A model generated the notes under the pieces. It had not been told where the DNA came from and made no database searches. It saw only the letters and a program-made list of their open reading frames with translations. The position numbers and the translations under genes were made by a program. A stretch of DNA of 64,000 nt from Microstegium vimineum (Eukaryota > Streptophyta > Magnoliopsida > Poales > Poaceae). Of this stretch, positions 1 through 12,094 are shown one piece after another. Numbering within the stretch: the stretch's first letter is position 1; each line of letters starts with the position of its first letter. Location: contig CM039124.1 in the NCBI GenBank assembly GCA_022036555.1, positions 51,735,940-51,799,939 of the forward strand, given 5' to 3'.

Positions 1-891
1 ATGAGTGATGATAACTGTCTGAATTTAAGTCATTTCTTGCTTTTGTTTGGACCATTATTTTACCGTGCACATCCACCTTACCTCCTATATTTTAGCCCGA
101 CCAGTTTGTTGTGTACCATATTTTACCTTTCGCCTGTTTGTTGTTTGATGGTGCCGAAATAAGTCTGTTGAACTGTATAACATTCCAGATGCCATTATGT
201 ATCTGCAGCTGTGATCCGGACCCAGGGGTTCGACTATCTGAAAGACAACTGCATATCTCTGCAGTCAGAGATACTACGGACAGTTGCCGGGTGTGATGAG
301 CCATGTAGCAGCGGCGTGAAAAGCCAGAGCGTGTGGGCGCAGCTCTCTGACGGCGTCGACACCAGCGGGCGCAGGGTGAGGCCACGGGTCTGAGACGCCA
401 ACCCCGCAAGCACTGACCTTTTGTGTAATCAAAAAAGCTGTTGCAGTGTAAATGGGGACAGCTATTTTTACTTTAATTTGAGAAAACACGCTTGCAAGTT
501 GCAATAACATGAATCTTCTTGTTTCGTGATCTGTGCTACGGTTCTCATGTTTGTGCTGTTCGTTGACATTCTTTGGTTCTGTTCACATGCTATTATTTCT
601 AACTTATCATGTCATTAACGTTTACATGTTCACAGGCTATTATTTCTAACTTCACGAGTCTGTCAGCACTTTCGGGCTGATCATGTCGTCATCGTCGCCC
701 ACGTGCAGGCAGACGAACTGGAATCACACAATGGTAATCCGGGATGAAATGGTTTAAACAGACAGAATGAAGCTAGTCGTTCACGAGTTTAGTACAAGAC
801 TACAGCGCCAAAGATACTCCCTGATACAATGCGATAGACGATTGCATCCTCTCTTGGCTTCGCGGGTGACAACCCTAGCTTTGGGTTTTGT
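1..891. other. No gene recognised; RFC3 3' flank
   Basis: Short open frames only and no conserved protein seen. The part next to 892 should contain the 3' UTR and polyadenylation region of the minus-strand RFC3 gene. A 25 bp imperfect direct repeat occurs at 581-605 and 628-652 with one mismatch. The far left could hold the end of a neighbouring gene, but nothing supports that. Confidence 0.4.
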
Positions 892-3800
892 TCAACCAAA
901 TGTAGCCACCAGGAACTCCTTGTAGATGCTCATGAACTTGGCCACGAAAGCTGCAGAAGGGAAGGAAGTTAAGTATGGCTTCAGTACTAATAAATCATCA
1001 CGCTAATACCATGAAAGGCAAATCTGAGACGGACAAATACTAATAAAAGGAAACAAGAACAATCTCAAGCTGAGGTTATACATAACTAAACCAATCCATA
1101 ATCACAAAAGCATGCTTTGGTTATGTAGCTGAGCGTGGGGCATTCATATACAGGCACCAAATTATTTTGTTCCAAAACAATGATAAGATTGCATTGGATA
1201 CACATAACTGGCAAACAAGCATTATTTGGAGCAGTAACGTTTATGGGGAAATACCTTCTAGATGAAAAATGGACTTTGATCCAAGGCGCATTTTGTGCTC
1301 CTGCAAACATAAGGCCTTGCAAGTTAGAACTACGAGATGTCAAGAAATAGCACCACACGTTTAATCCGCTTAAATATGCCATGGACCTGTGAGTTCTGTT
1401 ATTTGACAATCCCAGGGTGTAATGAAGTGATTAACGGTGAAATAGTGTTTTGAATTGTTTACTCACATAGTGTGCAGCCCAGTGACAGATTTCATGTTTC
1501 AGATCAGCATCTAACTTCCTCAGTAATTCTGCCAACAATTTCTGCAGCAGTCAAGAGAGAAAGTTCAGCATGCATTGGTAAGAATGGGACTGAAGGAATG
1601 AAATAAAGCACTGAAGAAGCATTAAATCACCTTCAAAATACTTTCAGGTGGGATACAATTGACGAGTAATTCATAGAATTTCTGGCGTACAGCAAATAGC
1701 CTGAAATGTTCAGATCCAAAATCAAAGAAAATCAATAAGTCACTTGCATAAATCACGCGACGAAAACAAAATTTCAACAAATCCAGAGCAAAGCTGCACG
1801 CATTGCAAAGGATAAACTTTCTCAAATCTATATTCTATATTCTGTGTCATGAGACATTCAAATTTGTAAAAATAAGAATATAAAAAACCAGTAAAAACAT
1901 CATGTTTAGCTGCTTTTAATCAGTAGTAGAAACTCGTACTATTAGATTAGGTTTTAAACAAACATCTTCCCATAGTTGCAGGCTACATGACGAATACTGA
2001 CAGCATATTTGACTGACAGAAATCAGGAAGCTAATGAAGTACTCAAAGAAACTATAGATCAAAAAAGGATCTAAACTTAGTTCAGTTGGTCGAGGGTGTA
2101 AATATTACCTAGACCACACAAGCTCATGTCCTCACTGACAAATTTGGGTGCCTAGTTTCTTCTTAAAATAAAGCCACCTAGTTCCTCCTAGTTTGGTCCC
2201 TTTTAAAAAAATAAAAAAAAAACTATAGACAAAAAAAATTACCATGCACGATGCATAAAAAGAGACATTCAGGAAAAAATTTCATTATATCAGTAGTTCA
2301 GTACCAAAAGCACAATGATATTGAGCTATAAGAGCATCTACACATGTAGCAAAGCTCGGTGCTTTTAACACTGATACTGAATTATATGAACTATCAATTA
2401 CAAATTACAAACAGAATTTGCCAAAAACAAATATCAATTCGATATTTCCTATATGTTTGGAGAAACATGCACTGTAGCCAGGTCTAGGCATGTGTTCACT
2501 GCATTCCAGTCATTGACATGTCTTTTATTTTCAGCAAACATAGTCATACGAAAACCTTGGAAAACAATACTGCAGCTGTACCCATGTTTAAATTTTGAGA
2601 TGAATAAAAGCATGCAACAAGAATTATAAGGCTTAAGTACTTCATGCAACAGAGTTCAAACCTTTTAGGGCTTTGTTCTGTTAGTATATCAGTTGCTATT
2701 TCAGACACATATTGCTCCCAATCAAGAGGAGGCGCCACTTGATTTGATGTAAATGGGTATCTGAAAGCCAAAGAAAAAAGAATATGACAGTAGTAGTCAG
2801 TGTTGGCAGGAGGTAACAATTAACATAACTGTAAGTGGAGGTGTGGAAAATCAGTAAGACACTGGATAACAAATAAGCACAAAGCTTACTGTTGCACTTT
2901 GCAAGTCTCAAAAAACAGTATTGCCCGTCTGAGATTACGGTTTGATTGTGCTGCGATACGAGCAGCAAATCCAGCTGGAAGTTGCAGGTTTTCTTTCTTC
3001 CCAATGAACTCTATAACTTGGACAATCTGGGAAGTGAAGAATGGTGTTCTTTAAATCTTTTCAGCACCCATATGGCATTGCATAGTGTCAATAAACAACC
3101 AAGACAATGAGGCAAAGTAAGATCAAATGTTAAATGAAAGTTTGGGGCATCAATCACCAACCTGATCTTCGCTGGGTGCATTTACTCGCACATTTAAGCA
3201 ACGGGATCTTACAGCCTCTGTCACTTTTGAGGAGCTGTTACAGCATAGGATCAACCTGCATGATGAGCTATACTTTTCCATAGTTCTGCGGAGGGAATGC
3301 TGGGCTTCTCGTGAGAGCTTGTCAACTTCATTTAACACAAGGACTGAAAATTCAGATGAATCTATTAAGTTCCTCTCAACAGGAAGTGCATTCAACCTAA
3401 ATAAGATGCATGCTCCTGTCTCAGGTGCCGGATTATGGAAAATTATTAGTTGATACCTAATAAGTAAACATACAGCATCATGTGAGACGACTGCATACTA
3501 TACAGACATTTCTTTATCAAATCATGCATAACATCGAGTATCAGGAAGAAAAAAGGTAGCAGCACTTCTGTTAATCTCTACTACTTAAAACATTTTAGTT
3601 AGTGGTGATGGTGTGCCTGCAGCCTAGTTTGCTTTATTTACCCACTTATATACCACTGAACAATAAACCTACCTCAGCACTTTACATTAATTATCAACAT
3701 ATTTGTGTTCCATCAATAATATCATACTTGAATGAACTGTGCACACGCAAGCACTAACCTTTAAATGCTCTCTTGCCTTTGGCATCAATTGGCCTGTTCT

Positions 3801-4695
3801 TCGCCATCTCTTTGATGACCTCCTGGACAACATACCTGTCCTGAAAGCCAGCATCACTGGGGTTCATCTCCACATGGTGAGCACTTGACAACATGGCCAA
3901 TTCTATCTCAAGTGTCCTTGTTCCAGTCTGGAGAGCAAAAATAGCAACTCAAGGCTCCACACAAATACATAGCAAACCCAAATTCAATAAATCAGAAGAT
4001 ATTGAAACAGGATGTATGAACATAAACAAACAACTACCACCTACTGCAAGAGAAACGTCTAAATTGTGGTACTTCTCTAACATGGTGTTGTGAGTGTCAA
4101 CATCACACAAAATGGGATTTCTCATATAAATCCTAACTGACACTAGTACCTTCCCTGAGAAGTAAAAGTATTAATGTACAATAGCATTTCTTTAAATATT
4201 CAACATATCATCTGAAATCACTATTGTCACTAATGAGGAAAAGGGTGGGGAAGGATGGGGGTATCGAATGAGGACTTACATCAATTTTCCATGTTTTGTT
4301 CTCCAGCTTAACCTGCAATAGAAAAATTTAACAACAAATGTCAACACCAAAGCACGGCCTCAACGTGGAAAAATATATACAATCAATAGGAGACACCAAA
4401 CATCTGCACCTTCTCCGCGCCAGCGCCAAACATCTGCTTGATGAGTGCGAGGATTAGGGTTTTCTTCCCGGACCCCGACGGCCCATAGAACAGCAGGTGC
4501 GGGCAATCCTGCTCTGACACCTGACCAAACAAAAGCACACGTGATTAGAACGGCACAAGAAATAGGGGAAACCCTAGATTAACAGAGCAAGCGCAGATCG
4601 CGGGCACTTACGAGCTTCCTGAGGTTCTGCGCGACCTGGTCGTGGACGGTGACCATGTCTAGGGTTTTCGGCCGGTACTTGTCTACCCACAACAT
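892..4695 (-). CDS. RFC3: Replication factor C subunit 3 (clamp-loader small subunit), 11 exons
   Basis: A small subunit of the five-protein RFC clamp loader that places PCNA on primed DNA in the nucleus; plant RFC3 corresponds to yeast Rfc5. Exons read on the minus strand: 4695-4612, 4520-4410, 4312-4280, 3927-3759, 3343-3162, 3026-2890, 2760-2662, 1700-1631, 1541-1467, 1300-1255 and 950-892. All introns are GT-AG and the phases close exactly to 1065 nt, or 354 aa, the usual size of this family. The protein starts MLWVDKYRPKTL. The Walker A motif GPSGSGKKT lies near residues 40-50. The Walker B position reads LNEVDKL, the degenerate form typical of this subunit, and the SRC motif follows as AVRSRCLNV. 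The C-terminal collar helices end KEFLVATFG. No defect was seen. The first ATG is the only one in frame with the conserved N-terminus. The rest of the 4.7 kb locus is introns. Confidence 0.93.
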
Positions 4696-5558
4696 CCTCG
4701 CCGCTCGCTCGTCTTCCCCGCCTCGGCTCGCCTCGCAGATAGAGAGAAGAGAGAAGAGAGAGATTTGGGGACGGGATTGGGAGGGGAATGGAGGGGTGTG
4801 GCGGGAACTCTGCGCGCGCTCCGCCGCTGCGGGACAGTAGTTGGAAGACGAGGGTTTTTGCGGGCTTCCCGGCTATCTTTTCTGACAGGTGTGGTCCATA
4901 TGTCAGAAACCCTGATGACGGGCTTGTACCAACGAAATGAGGTGGGCCGTGGGCTTGGTTCCGTCGGTTGCTCGAGGGAGACAAAAATGAAAGCCAGTTT
5001 TGCGTTTCTCGCGAAAAAAAAAACACTCGCGCAAGACCTGTTATAGTGATTTGTTATGCAAGGATTTGCAATGTTATTTGTTATTTCCATGTAAACACAA
5101 TAAAGATGCAATGTTTGTGCAAATATATACAAGCACACTCGTCCTACGCACTTAGTTACGCACTTTTCCACTTGTATGTGCATATCTAACCTCACTAATG
5201 ACAAGTACATCGTCTATTATTAAAATACTAGATATAAATTATAATACGGTCTAGTTATCTATGTACATTCCTTTAACTACATATTTATACATAATGTATA
5301 TTTAACTGCATAATAGAATTTATGCATCTAAAAACAAAATGTCTTGTAGTTTAGAATAGAGAGAGAAATAACTGGTCATAAATATAGGTTGACGGCTGAC
5401 TTATGTTGATCATCAAAACTTGTCAAATATGTTATTGCACAAGGAACCTCATCAACTTAGGCGTTGTAGCTAATAGTTAGAAACTAATAAGTAACTCCTT
5501 TGAATCTAATAAGTAGCACTTATACTAATTTGGATTCATAGATCTAGTAGTTAATTAA
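4696..5558. other. RFC3 upstream region and AT-rich flank
   Basis: GC-rich sequence to about 4960 is the probable promoter and 5' UTR of RFC3, including a purine-rich run (GAGAGAAGAGAG type) near 4740-4763. From about 5000 the sequence becomes AT-rich and no gene is seen. Confidence 0.4.
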
Positions 5559-5840
5559 GGGCCTGCTTGGTTGAGCGGGTTTTTTGCTAAATACCTCTTT
5601 TCAAAATAGCTTCACCTATAAAGTTATTTTTCTCCTCCTCTCACAAAGAGATGAAGTGGGATGAAGCTAAACAAAGTAGTTTATCTCAGCTCTCTCTCTC
5701 TTTCTCTCTCATATGCATGTATAAAGTTGTTGGTGAAGCTGTTTTACCAAACATTTTTTCCAAAATAGCTCAGCTTTACCTAGAAAGTTGCTCGTAAAGC
5801 TATTTTCTAAAAAAACAGCGGAGCTGTATCAAACATGCCC
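5559..5840. mobile_element. Tourist-like (PIF/Harbinger) MITE
   Basis: A 282 bp element with terminal inverted repeats, GGGCCTGCTTGG at the left and the complement of CAAACATGCCC at the right. It is flanked by TAA at 5556-5558 and 5841-5843. The 3 bp TAA/TTA target duplication is the hallmark of Tourist elements. Sequence on both sides (about 5482 and 5843) shares a 28 bp direct repeat with one mismatch, so the MITE may sit inside an older repeat. Confidence 0.6.
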
Positions 5841-6188
5841 TAACTAATAAGTAACTCATTTGAATCTAAATAGATGTAGCTAATTGTTAGCTAATACCCA
5901 ACTAGCAACTATATCTTTCTAGTTGAGCCAAACTAGCTAATAGCATTCATTGTTAACTTACTAATATTAGCTACGAGTTATTGGGCCTTAGCTATACTTC
6001 TAGTAAACCACTCATATGTAAATGCTAGCCATAAATTTAGCTTCAGGCCTTTCTGGGCATGGCATGGTTAGGTTCAAAGACAATGTTGATCGAGTTGGCG
6101 GATGCACACTCGTGATGCTTATACTTGCACATAAGTTAGCACAACAAAGCCCGTGTTGCAGCGTTGGCGCGGATGCATAAGCTCTATA

Positions 6189-6767
6189 TAGGGGTGAAAG
6201 CGGTATGGATAATCCTCCGCTCCGATCCGCTCTAAAACTGAATTTTAAGGATGTGGAAAAATGTTTTTTATAACCGTGTGGATATGGATAATCCGAATCC
6301 GACTATACGTGGATGTGGTATAGGATATGGAATTGACGAAATCCGATAGATATGGATTATCCGATAATTGAACATGGATTATCCGATGCTTCTAATAGGA
6401 TAATCCGAATATTTAAAGGGGCACAAGCGCAAGAGTACAAGTCAGCACAACCCATGACACTAGTATTATTATTTTGTAGTACATACACATAGTTATTGAT
6501 ATATTTTTATTGTTTTTAAGCATAAATGACATCTAATGAATGATTTTTTATCATAAAAAACAACATATAAGCATGTATTATCCGACTTAGAAAAGTCCGC
6601 TTGCACTCCGAAACCGACCCGAATCTATACCATTTCCGATATCCGAAAAAATCCGTTTTTTATCCGAAACCGCATAATATCTGACCCGCTTCGAATCCGA
6701 TTAAAAAAATAGAATTAGGATATGGAGAAGTTATTATCCGCACCGATCCAATCCGTTTTCATCCCTA
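6189..6767. mobile_element. Non-autonomous hAT element with perfect 8 bp TSD
   Basis: The 579 bp element begins TAGGGGTGAAAGCGG and ends with the complement of TAGGGATGAAAACGG, so 13 of 15 terminal bases match. The 8 bp target duplication GCTCTATA is exact at 6181-6188 and 6768-6775. The interior is full of GGATAT/ATCCGA subterminal motifs on both strands, as in hAT elements that bind transposase at subterminal repeats. No transposase frame is present. Confidence 0.9.
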
Positions 6768-7008
6768 GCTCTATATTTGTACGGAATACTTTTATGAGTG
6801 GGTAATGTCGTCGTAGACAATGAAACCACGGTCACATTTGTCTGCCTCAGAAGCTGATATGCCCTGCCAGCAGCAAACTTAGCGGCAGCGTTACTGAGAC
6901 ATCCAAGATGTGACCCAGCCCCCAGGAGCCACCGACCGTAAAGAAAAAATAATTCAACAGGTAAAATTATCTGTGAAATCATGATTAAATGGTGAACTCT
7001 ACACGAGA

Positions 7009-7079
7009 GCACCAGTGGCCTAGTGGTAGAATAGTACCCTGCCACGGTACAGACCCGGGTTCGATTCTCGGCTTGTGCA
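7009..7079 (+). tRNA. tRNA-Gly(GCC)
   Basis: A 71 nt tRNA reading GCACCAGTGG at its 5' end, with anticodon GCC at 7041-7043 in a CTGCCAC loop. The T loop is TTCGATT. The A box (7016-7026) fits consensus; the B box (7058-7068) ends in T where C is usual. The acceptor stem has one C:T mismatch (7013 with 7074) and the T stem a G:T wobble. A run of eight T immediately downstream is a good Pol III terminator. No intron. It is probably functional, but the mismatch leaves decay possible. Confidence 0.85.
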
Positions 7080-8925
7080 ATTTTTTTTACTTATCTTCTT
7101 TCTGAAAGGTTTGTCTAGTCGCCGCTGAACTCACAATTTACTAACGGTAACGGGGCCTTGTTATAATTTCGAAATCAAACCATGCAGCTTCCATGTTTTT
7201 AGTGACCGTCACATCACATGACGGGAGCGTGGTGCCAGATACTGTATGCAAAAGGACAAGAAAGCTTTTTTGCCGCTTCTGTTCTTCTCTGGAAATTGAA
7301 GACGACGCAAAAGGCAAGGGAGGAGCGTGCCTGAGCAAAGCAATCGCGTTGAAATGAAAAACACGGAGACGTCATTTTCCAATCCTGGAGCGTGTGCCTG
7401 ATTGATGAATGATGATCCTGCCGAAAGCAGCCCCGATCCCAACGACTCCACCGGCGTTGGACTTTGACGGACCGGGAGGCGTCCACGGCACCACGTATCA
7501 ACAAGGGACCTGCATACAAGACTGTGGCCGTCGGCACCACAGAGGAGCAGTACTACAGTGACGCCTGGATGGGCGATGGATTTGCTGCCACTGCCAGTGG
7601 CAGTGGGGGGCAGCGTGGGCTGTGGAGGGCACGTGCAACATGCACTCGAGACCCTGGCACACTCTTTTGTCCGGACGTGCTCCGCGATTTGAATCGGAGG
7701 GCGTTTCCGTAAATTGGGCTAAACGCAACGGACGAATCGGCCGCAGCCGGAGCCCTGGAGGAGAAGGACGAATCACGAATCCGGCAAGTCGCCGGGCACT
7801 TGGGGCCTTGGGCTATTCCCTGGTCGTTTTCCAACCATAGCAAGCACGTCTACGTGCCCTTTTCGTAATGCGAACTGGGCGCCATCTCCATCTTTTGCAT
7901 GCTCGTATCTCGTACTCCAGCTTCCAAGCCAGCGTCTCTCTGGGGACTTGGGGAGACTGGCTGGGACTGGTAGTTGCGCGTGCCACTGTGCCAGACCCAG
8001 CCCAGCCCACTATACCAGCCGGTTACCACCTGCCCGTCCGGGTCTGGCTGGGAGACGCGGCACAGCAACAGCATGACAGCAGCGGAGGCGCGCCCCGCCG
8101 GCCCCGGCCCCGGCCCCGGCACGTGGGCTCCACGAGTCAACCCGGGAACCGCGTGCCACGTCACCGAAACGCTCGCGCGCCGAGACCGAGATGACCCAAC
8201 CGCGACCCCCGCCGCCCACTTCCACCACTCCTCCACAGGCTCTCCACTCCACTCCCCACCTCCTCCCCCGTCCTACGGCGGCGGTGCCATCCATGCACCG
8301 TCCGTCCGTGGCCGCAGCTGTCACCTGGCCGTAACTCCCACCGATTCCTCCTCCTGCTGCTGCTGCTGCTGCTGGTGGACCCTCCCTCCCCGGCCGCGGT
8401 GTTCTTGCCGTCCGCCTCCCTCTTCTACCTCGCTCGTCTCTGCTCTGGATTTCGTTCCAGTACTGCAAGCCATTCAAAAGCTCCTACAGTACGCTTTTCG
8501 GATCCGTGTCCCTGTCTTCCACCGTTTCCCTCCCTCCCTCCGCGTCTTAATTGCGGTCGCCGCCGTCCAGCCGTCGATCTCGATCCCCCCCTCTACCTTT
8601 CCTCGTTTGCTTCTTGCGATTTCCGGCACTCGCATGTGAAACACTCGTTTGCTGTCACAACTAACAAGGATCGGGTGGGACGGAACCACGAAACCGCGTT
8701 GGTTTCGTGTGCAGCCTTCCTTGGCACCTCTCCATCCATCTCCTCTCCGCTTCTTCTTCTTTCAAGAAGAAGCCTGCCCTCTTCGCAATCGGTTCTCATT
8801 CGATCTCGCTTCTCCGCCAAAAATCGAAAGCTTTCCTTTTTCGACCTCGGAGCTTCCTTGTTTGGGTTGCATCCAGCAGGCGCCGGCCGCCGGCGTTACC
8901 TGCTCTGCTCCGATAGTCCGACCGG
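7080..8925. promoter_or_regulatory. Upstream region and 5' leader of the beta-1,3-glucanase gene
   Basis: There is no gene here, only long GC-rich open frames of low complexity. From about 8200 the sequence is C/T-rich, typical of grass 5' leaders, and holds a CTG run at about 8351-8372. A 10 bp perfect stem with a 5 nt loop lies at 8749-8773 (arm GCTTCTTCTT). The transcription start was not located. Confidence 0.4.
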
Positions 8926-10564
8926 ATGGCGAATCTTCTGTCCGCGCTGCGCCCGTGGCTCTGCCTGCTGGTGGCAATGGCGGCCTTGTCGGCGGCGGAA
9001 TCGCTGGGGATGAACTGGGGCACGCAGGCCACGCACCCGCTGCCGCCCAAGGTGGTGGCGCAGCTTCTCAAGGACAACGGCATCAAGAAGGTGAAGCTGT
9101 TCGACGCCGACCCTGAAACGCTCGACGCGCTCGCCGGCACCGGCATCGAGGTCATGGTCGCCATCCCCAACGTCATGCTCGACACCATGACGGACTACCA
9201 CACCGCCAAGGACTGGGTGCGCCGCAACGTGTCCCGCTACAACTTCGACGGCGGCGTCACAATCAAGTAAATATGCATGCTGTGCTCTCTTCTCCTCCTC
9301 CTTGTTCATCTTCTTCTGCTGATTCCTCACTTATCCATGCTTCTCGTACTCCTGCAGGTACGTCGCCGTGGGCAACGAGCCGTTCCTTGCTGCCTACAAC
9401 AACACGTTCGACAAGGTGACGTTCCCGGCGCTGCAGAACATCCAGAACGCGCTGAACGAGGCCGGGCTCGGCGACACCATCAAGGCGACGGTCCCGCTGA
9501 ACGCCGACGTGTACATGTCCCCGAAAGACAACGCGTTTCCGTCGGCGGGTCGGTGGCGCGCCGACATCACGGACCTGATGACGCAGATGGTGCAGTTCCT
9601 GAGCAACAACAGCGCGCCCTTCACGGTGAACATCTACCCGTTCATCAGCCTGTTCCTCAACGACGACTTCCCCATCGACTTCGCCTTCTTCGACGGCGGC
9701 GCGGCGGCGCCGGTGGTAAAGGACCCGGGCAACGGCGTGTCCTACACCAACGTGTTCGACGCCAACTTCGACACCCTGGTGGCGGCGCTCAAGTCGGTGG
9801 GGCACGGCGACATGCCCATCGTGGTGGGCGAGGTCGGGTGGCCCACCGACGGCGACAAGCACGCGACGAACGCGTACGCGCAGCGGTTCTACAACGGCCT
9901 TCTGAAACGGCTAGCGGCGAACGCCGGCACCCCGGCGCGACCGAACCAGTACATCGAGGTGTACCTGTTCGGGCTCCTGGACGAGGACGTCAAGAGCGTG
10001 GCGCCCGGCAACTTCGAGCGCCACTGGGGCATCCTCCGGTACGACGGGCAGCCCAAGTACGCGATGGACCTGAGCGGGCAAGGGCAGAACACGATGCTTG
10101 TCCCCGCAAGCGGCGTGGAGTACCTGACCCGGACGTGGTGCGTCGTCAACGCCAACGCCGCCGCCGACCCCGACGCCGTGGACAAGCTCGCGGACAACAT
10201 CAACTACGCGTGCACGTTCGCCGACTGCACCGCGCTCGGGTACGGGTCCACGTGCGGCGGCATGGACAGCAACGGTAACGCGTCCTACGCCTTCAACGCC
10301 TTCTTCCAGGTGCAGAACCAGAAGGACGAGGCCTGCGGGTTCCAGGGCCTCGCCGTGCCCACGCAGACGGACCCGTCTACACAGACCTGCAACTTCACCA
10401 TACAGATCGCCACCACCTCTGCGGGCACGCCGCTGGGAGTCACCGTGTTTTTTCGTAGTATTGGCCGTGCTGGCCCAGCTGCTCCTGCTGCATTGATTAG
10501 GGATAGGCTGGCTGGGTTTACTGCTCACTCATCACTCACTCATGTGTTGGTTGGCATTGGATAG
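8926..10564 (+). CDS. Secreted beta-1,3-glucanase, GH17 plus X8/CBM43 domain
   Basis: A glucan endo-1,3-beta-glucosidase acting on callose in the cell wall and at plasmodesmata. Two exons, 8926-9266 and 9358-10564 (GT-AG, phase 2), give 515 aa. A hydrophobic signal peptide is followed by SLGMNWGTQATHPLPP, the GH17 start. The acid/base glutamate lies in VAVGNEPF just after the intron, and the nucleophile in VGEVGWPTDG. The X8 callose-binding domain begins TWCVVNANA and has the regular cysteine spacing up to QTCNFTIQ. The domain order signal-GH17-X8 normally ends in a hydrophobic GPI signal. Here the tail after position 10447 is not hydrophobic, while the next frame after a T run encodes a hydrophobic stretch and stops at 10494-10496. 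An extra base near 10454 is therefore suspected. The core enzyme looks intact. Confidence 0.9.
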
Positions 10565-11035
10565 GACTGGTGCACTACGACTGCACTTGAGATGGCTGCC
10601 TGGCTCCTCTGGCTCTGGCTGGCTACATTCCATTAGTTTTGTTGGGTTTTTTTCCCTCTTTGGGTGAGAAATAATTGGAGTGGTGGTAGAAGGTGTTGTA
10701 CTGGAGATACATGTATACTTCAGGGTTATAGACTGAGATTCAGATTACTTCGTGCTGTATTCAACAACAGCAGATGATTGACAACTGCAGCTCGTTCAGT
10801 TCCGTGCGTGCCATATATACTGTTTGCTAATACAGTATGTCCCAATCATTTTTTTTGACAACCCAATCATGTTTTTTTTTACTTGCTTTCTTCTATTATC
10901 AATCGGCAGAAGAAATCAGATCATACACGCACGTTGGAGTTACATGCCACATCTCCGACCGATGCGAACCTTAAACTTGTTTTGCTAAAGTATGAGCTAC
11001 CTTATTACAACCCAATCATGGTTCATGGGCACATT
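10565..11035. other. 3' flank of the glucanase gene, no gene
   Basis: Probable 3' UTR of the glucanase (T- and TG-rich, to about 10840), then unremarkable sequence with T runs. Nothing further recognised. Confidence 0.4.
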
Positions 11036-11040
11036 TAGGA

Positions 11041-12089
11041 TGTTAGAAGAATTGGGCCTAGCCCAATTGATAATTCCTATAAATCCCAAAGGCCCACTCA
11101 CACATGCATGGTATGGTAGGGGACTATAGTCCCACCTTGCTATTCTAGAGGGAGTGAGCCTCACTTAAAAGGGTGAGCTATCCCCATCTAGTTGAAGCTA
11201 TAGGAGTGAGAGGGAAAAGTGAGAAACCCATGCGCTCACTCGCCAGGCCGGCGGGGCGGGGCGAAGGGCGTGGGTGCATGACATGCGCGTGAATGGTCCA
11301 GCGATTTCCTGGCCTTGTGCTTGCGAGTCCACAGCTACCTTTTGCCACTCGTTATTTTTGCATGCATGGAGAAAATTGCGCTGACTGTTTTGGTAAGCAA
11401 TTATTCTCGTATTAATGGTGATTGATTGAGTGATTGACGCCGCCGTCCTCGCCTTCTCCATCCCGCCGCCGCCGTGTCATCGGCGCCGGGAGAGCAGGTC
11501 TCCGAAGCCTTGTGCTTGCGAGTCCACAGCTACCTTTTGCCACTCGTTATTTTTGCATGCATGGAGAAAATTGCGCTGACTGTTTTGGTAAGCAATTATT
11601 CTCGTATTAATGGTGATTGATTGAGTGATTGACGCCGCCGTCCTCGCCTTCTCCATCCCGCCGCCGCCGTGTCATCGGCGCCGGGAGAGCAGGTCTCCGA
11701 AGCCCACGTCCTCTCGTGTCCCTGCACGGGGTAGGGGGCGTATAAGGTTTTTGGGAAGCGTCGTCGCGACTGCTCGCTGTCCGTCTGCTTCCCTCTACGC
11801 CGGCGTCCACTGGTCTTCACCGCCGGCCTGCTTCGACTACTATTGCGCTAGCTCCTCTAGTGCCGACAACCCCACTGTAAGAATGCCTCTCTCTTTGTTC
11901 GTTCTTATGTTTATCATGTTGCTAGCACTGAGTAGATCGAGATTGCCTCTGATCGTAGTGTTAGCATGTTTGATTTATGTTTTAGTAGACCGTGTATCTG
12001 TGATAGGTTTGCCTATGATACACGTTGTTATAATTGTTATCCCCATTACTGGAATTAGATTCATTGCTAATTTGTCTCTATTTCCAACA
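11041..12089. mobile_element. Solo LTR with TAGGA target duplication
   Basis: A 1049 bp unit beginning TGTTAG and ending CCAACA, flanked by exact 5 bp duplications TAGGA at 11036-11040 and 12090-12094. TG...CA ends and a 5 bp TSD define an LTR. There is no internal retrotransposon sequence, primer site or second LTR, so it is a solo LTR left by recombination. The superfamily is uncertain. It contains a perfect tandem duplication (separate entry). Confidence 0.85.
11312..11701. repeat. Perfect 195 bp tandem duplication inside the solo LTR
   Basis: Copy 1 is 11312-11506 and copy 2 is 11507-11701. By eye they are identical, including a GCATGC motif, an ATTGATTGAGTGATTGA run and a CCGCCGCCG run, and the match continues a few bases past the second copy. 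Identity over the whole length suggests a recent event, or two identical copies in the parent element. Confidence 0.9.
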
Positions 12090-12094
12090 TAGGA

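Noticed and set aside
3344..3395. Possible separate N-terminus (MNALPVERNL) of an RFC-like protein
   Set aside because: It is intron 4 sequence read through; a TTTTCAG acceptor at 3344-3350 and the phase show the real exon starts at 3343 with VLVLNEVDKL.
4574..5210. Two long minus-strand frames over the RFC3 start region
   Set aside because: They overlap RFC3 exon 1 and its promoter in other frames and show no conserved motif.
7974..8639. A 221 aa open frame upstream of the glucanase
   Set aside because: Low-complexity Pro/Ser/Cys-rich translation of C/T-rich promoter and leader; no family match.
9277..10278. A 333 aa open frame overlapping the glucanase gene
   Set aside because: Arg/His-rich shadow of the GC-rich GH17 exon in another frame; no motif.
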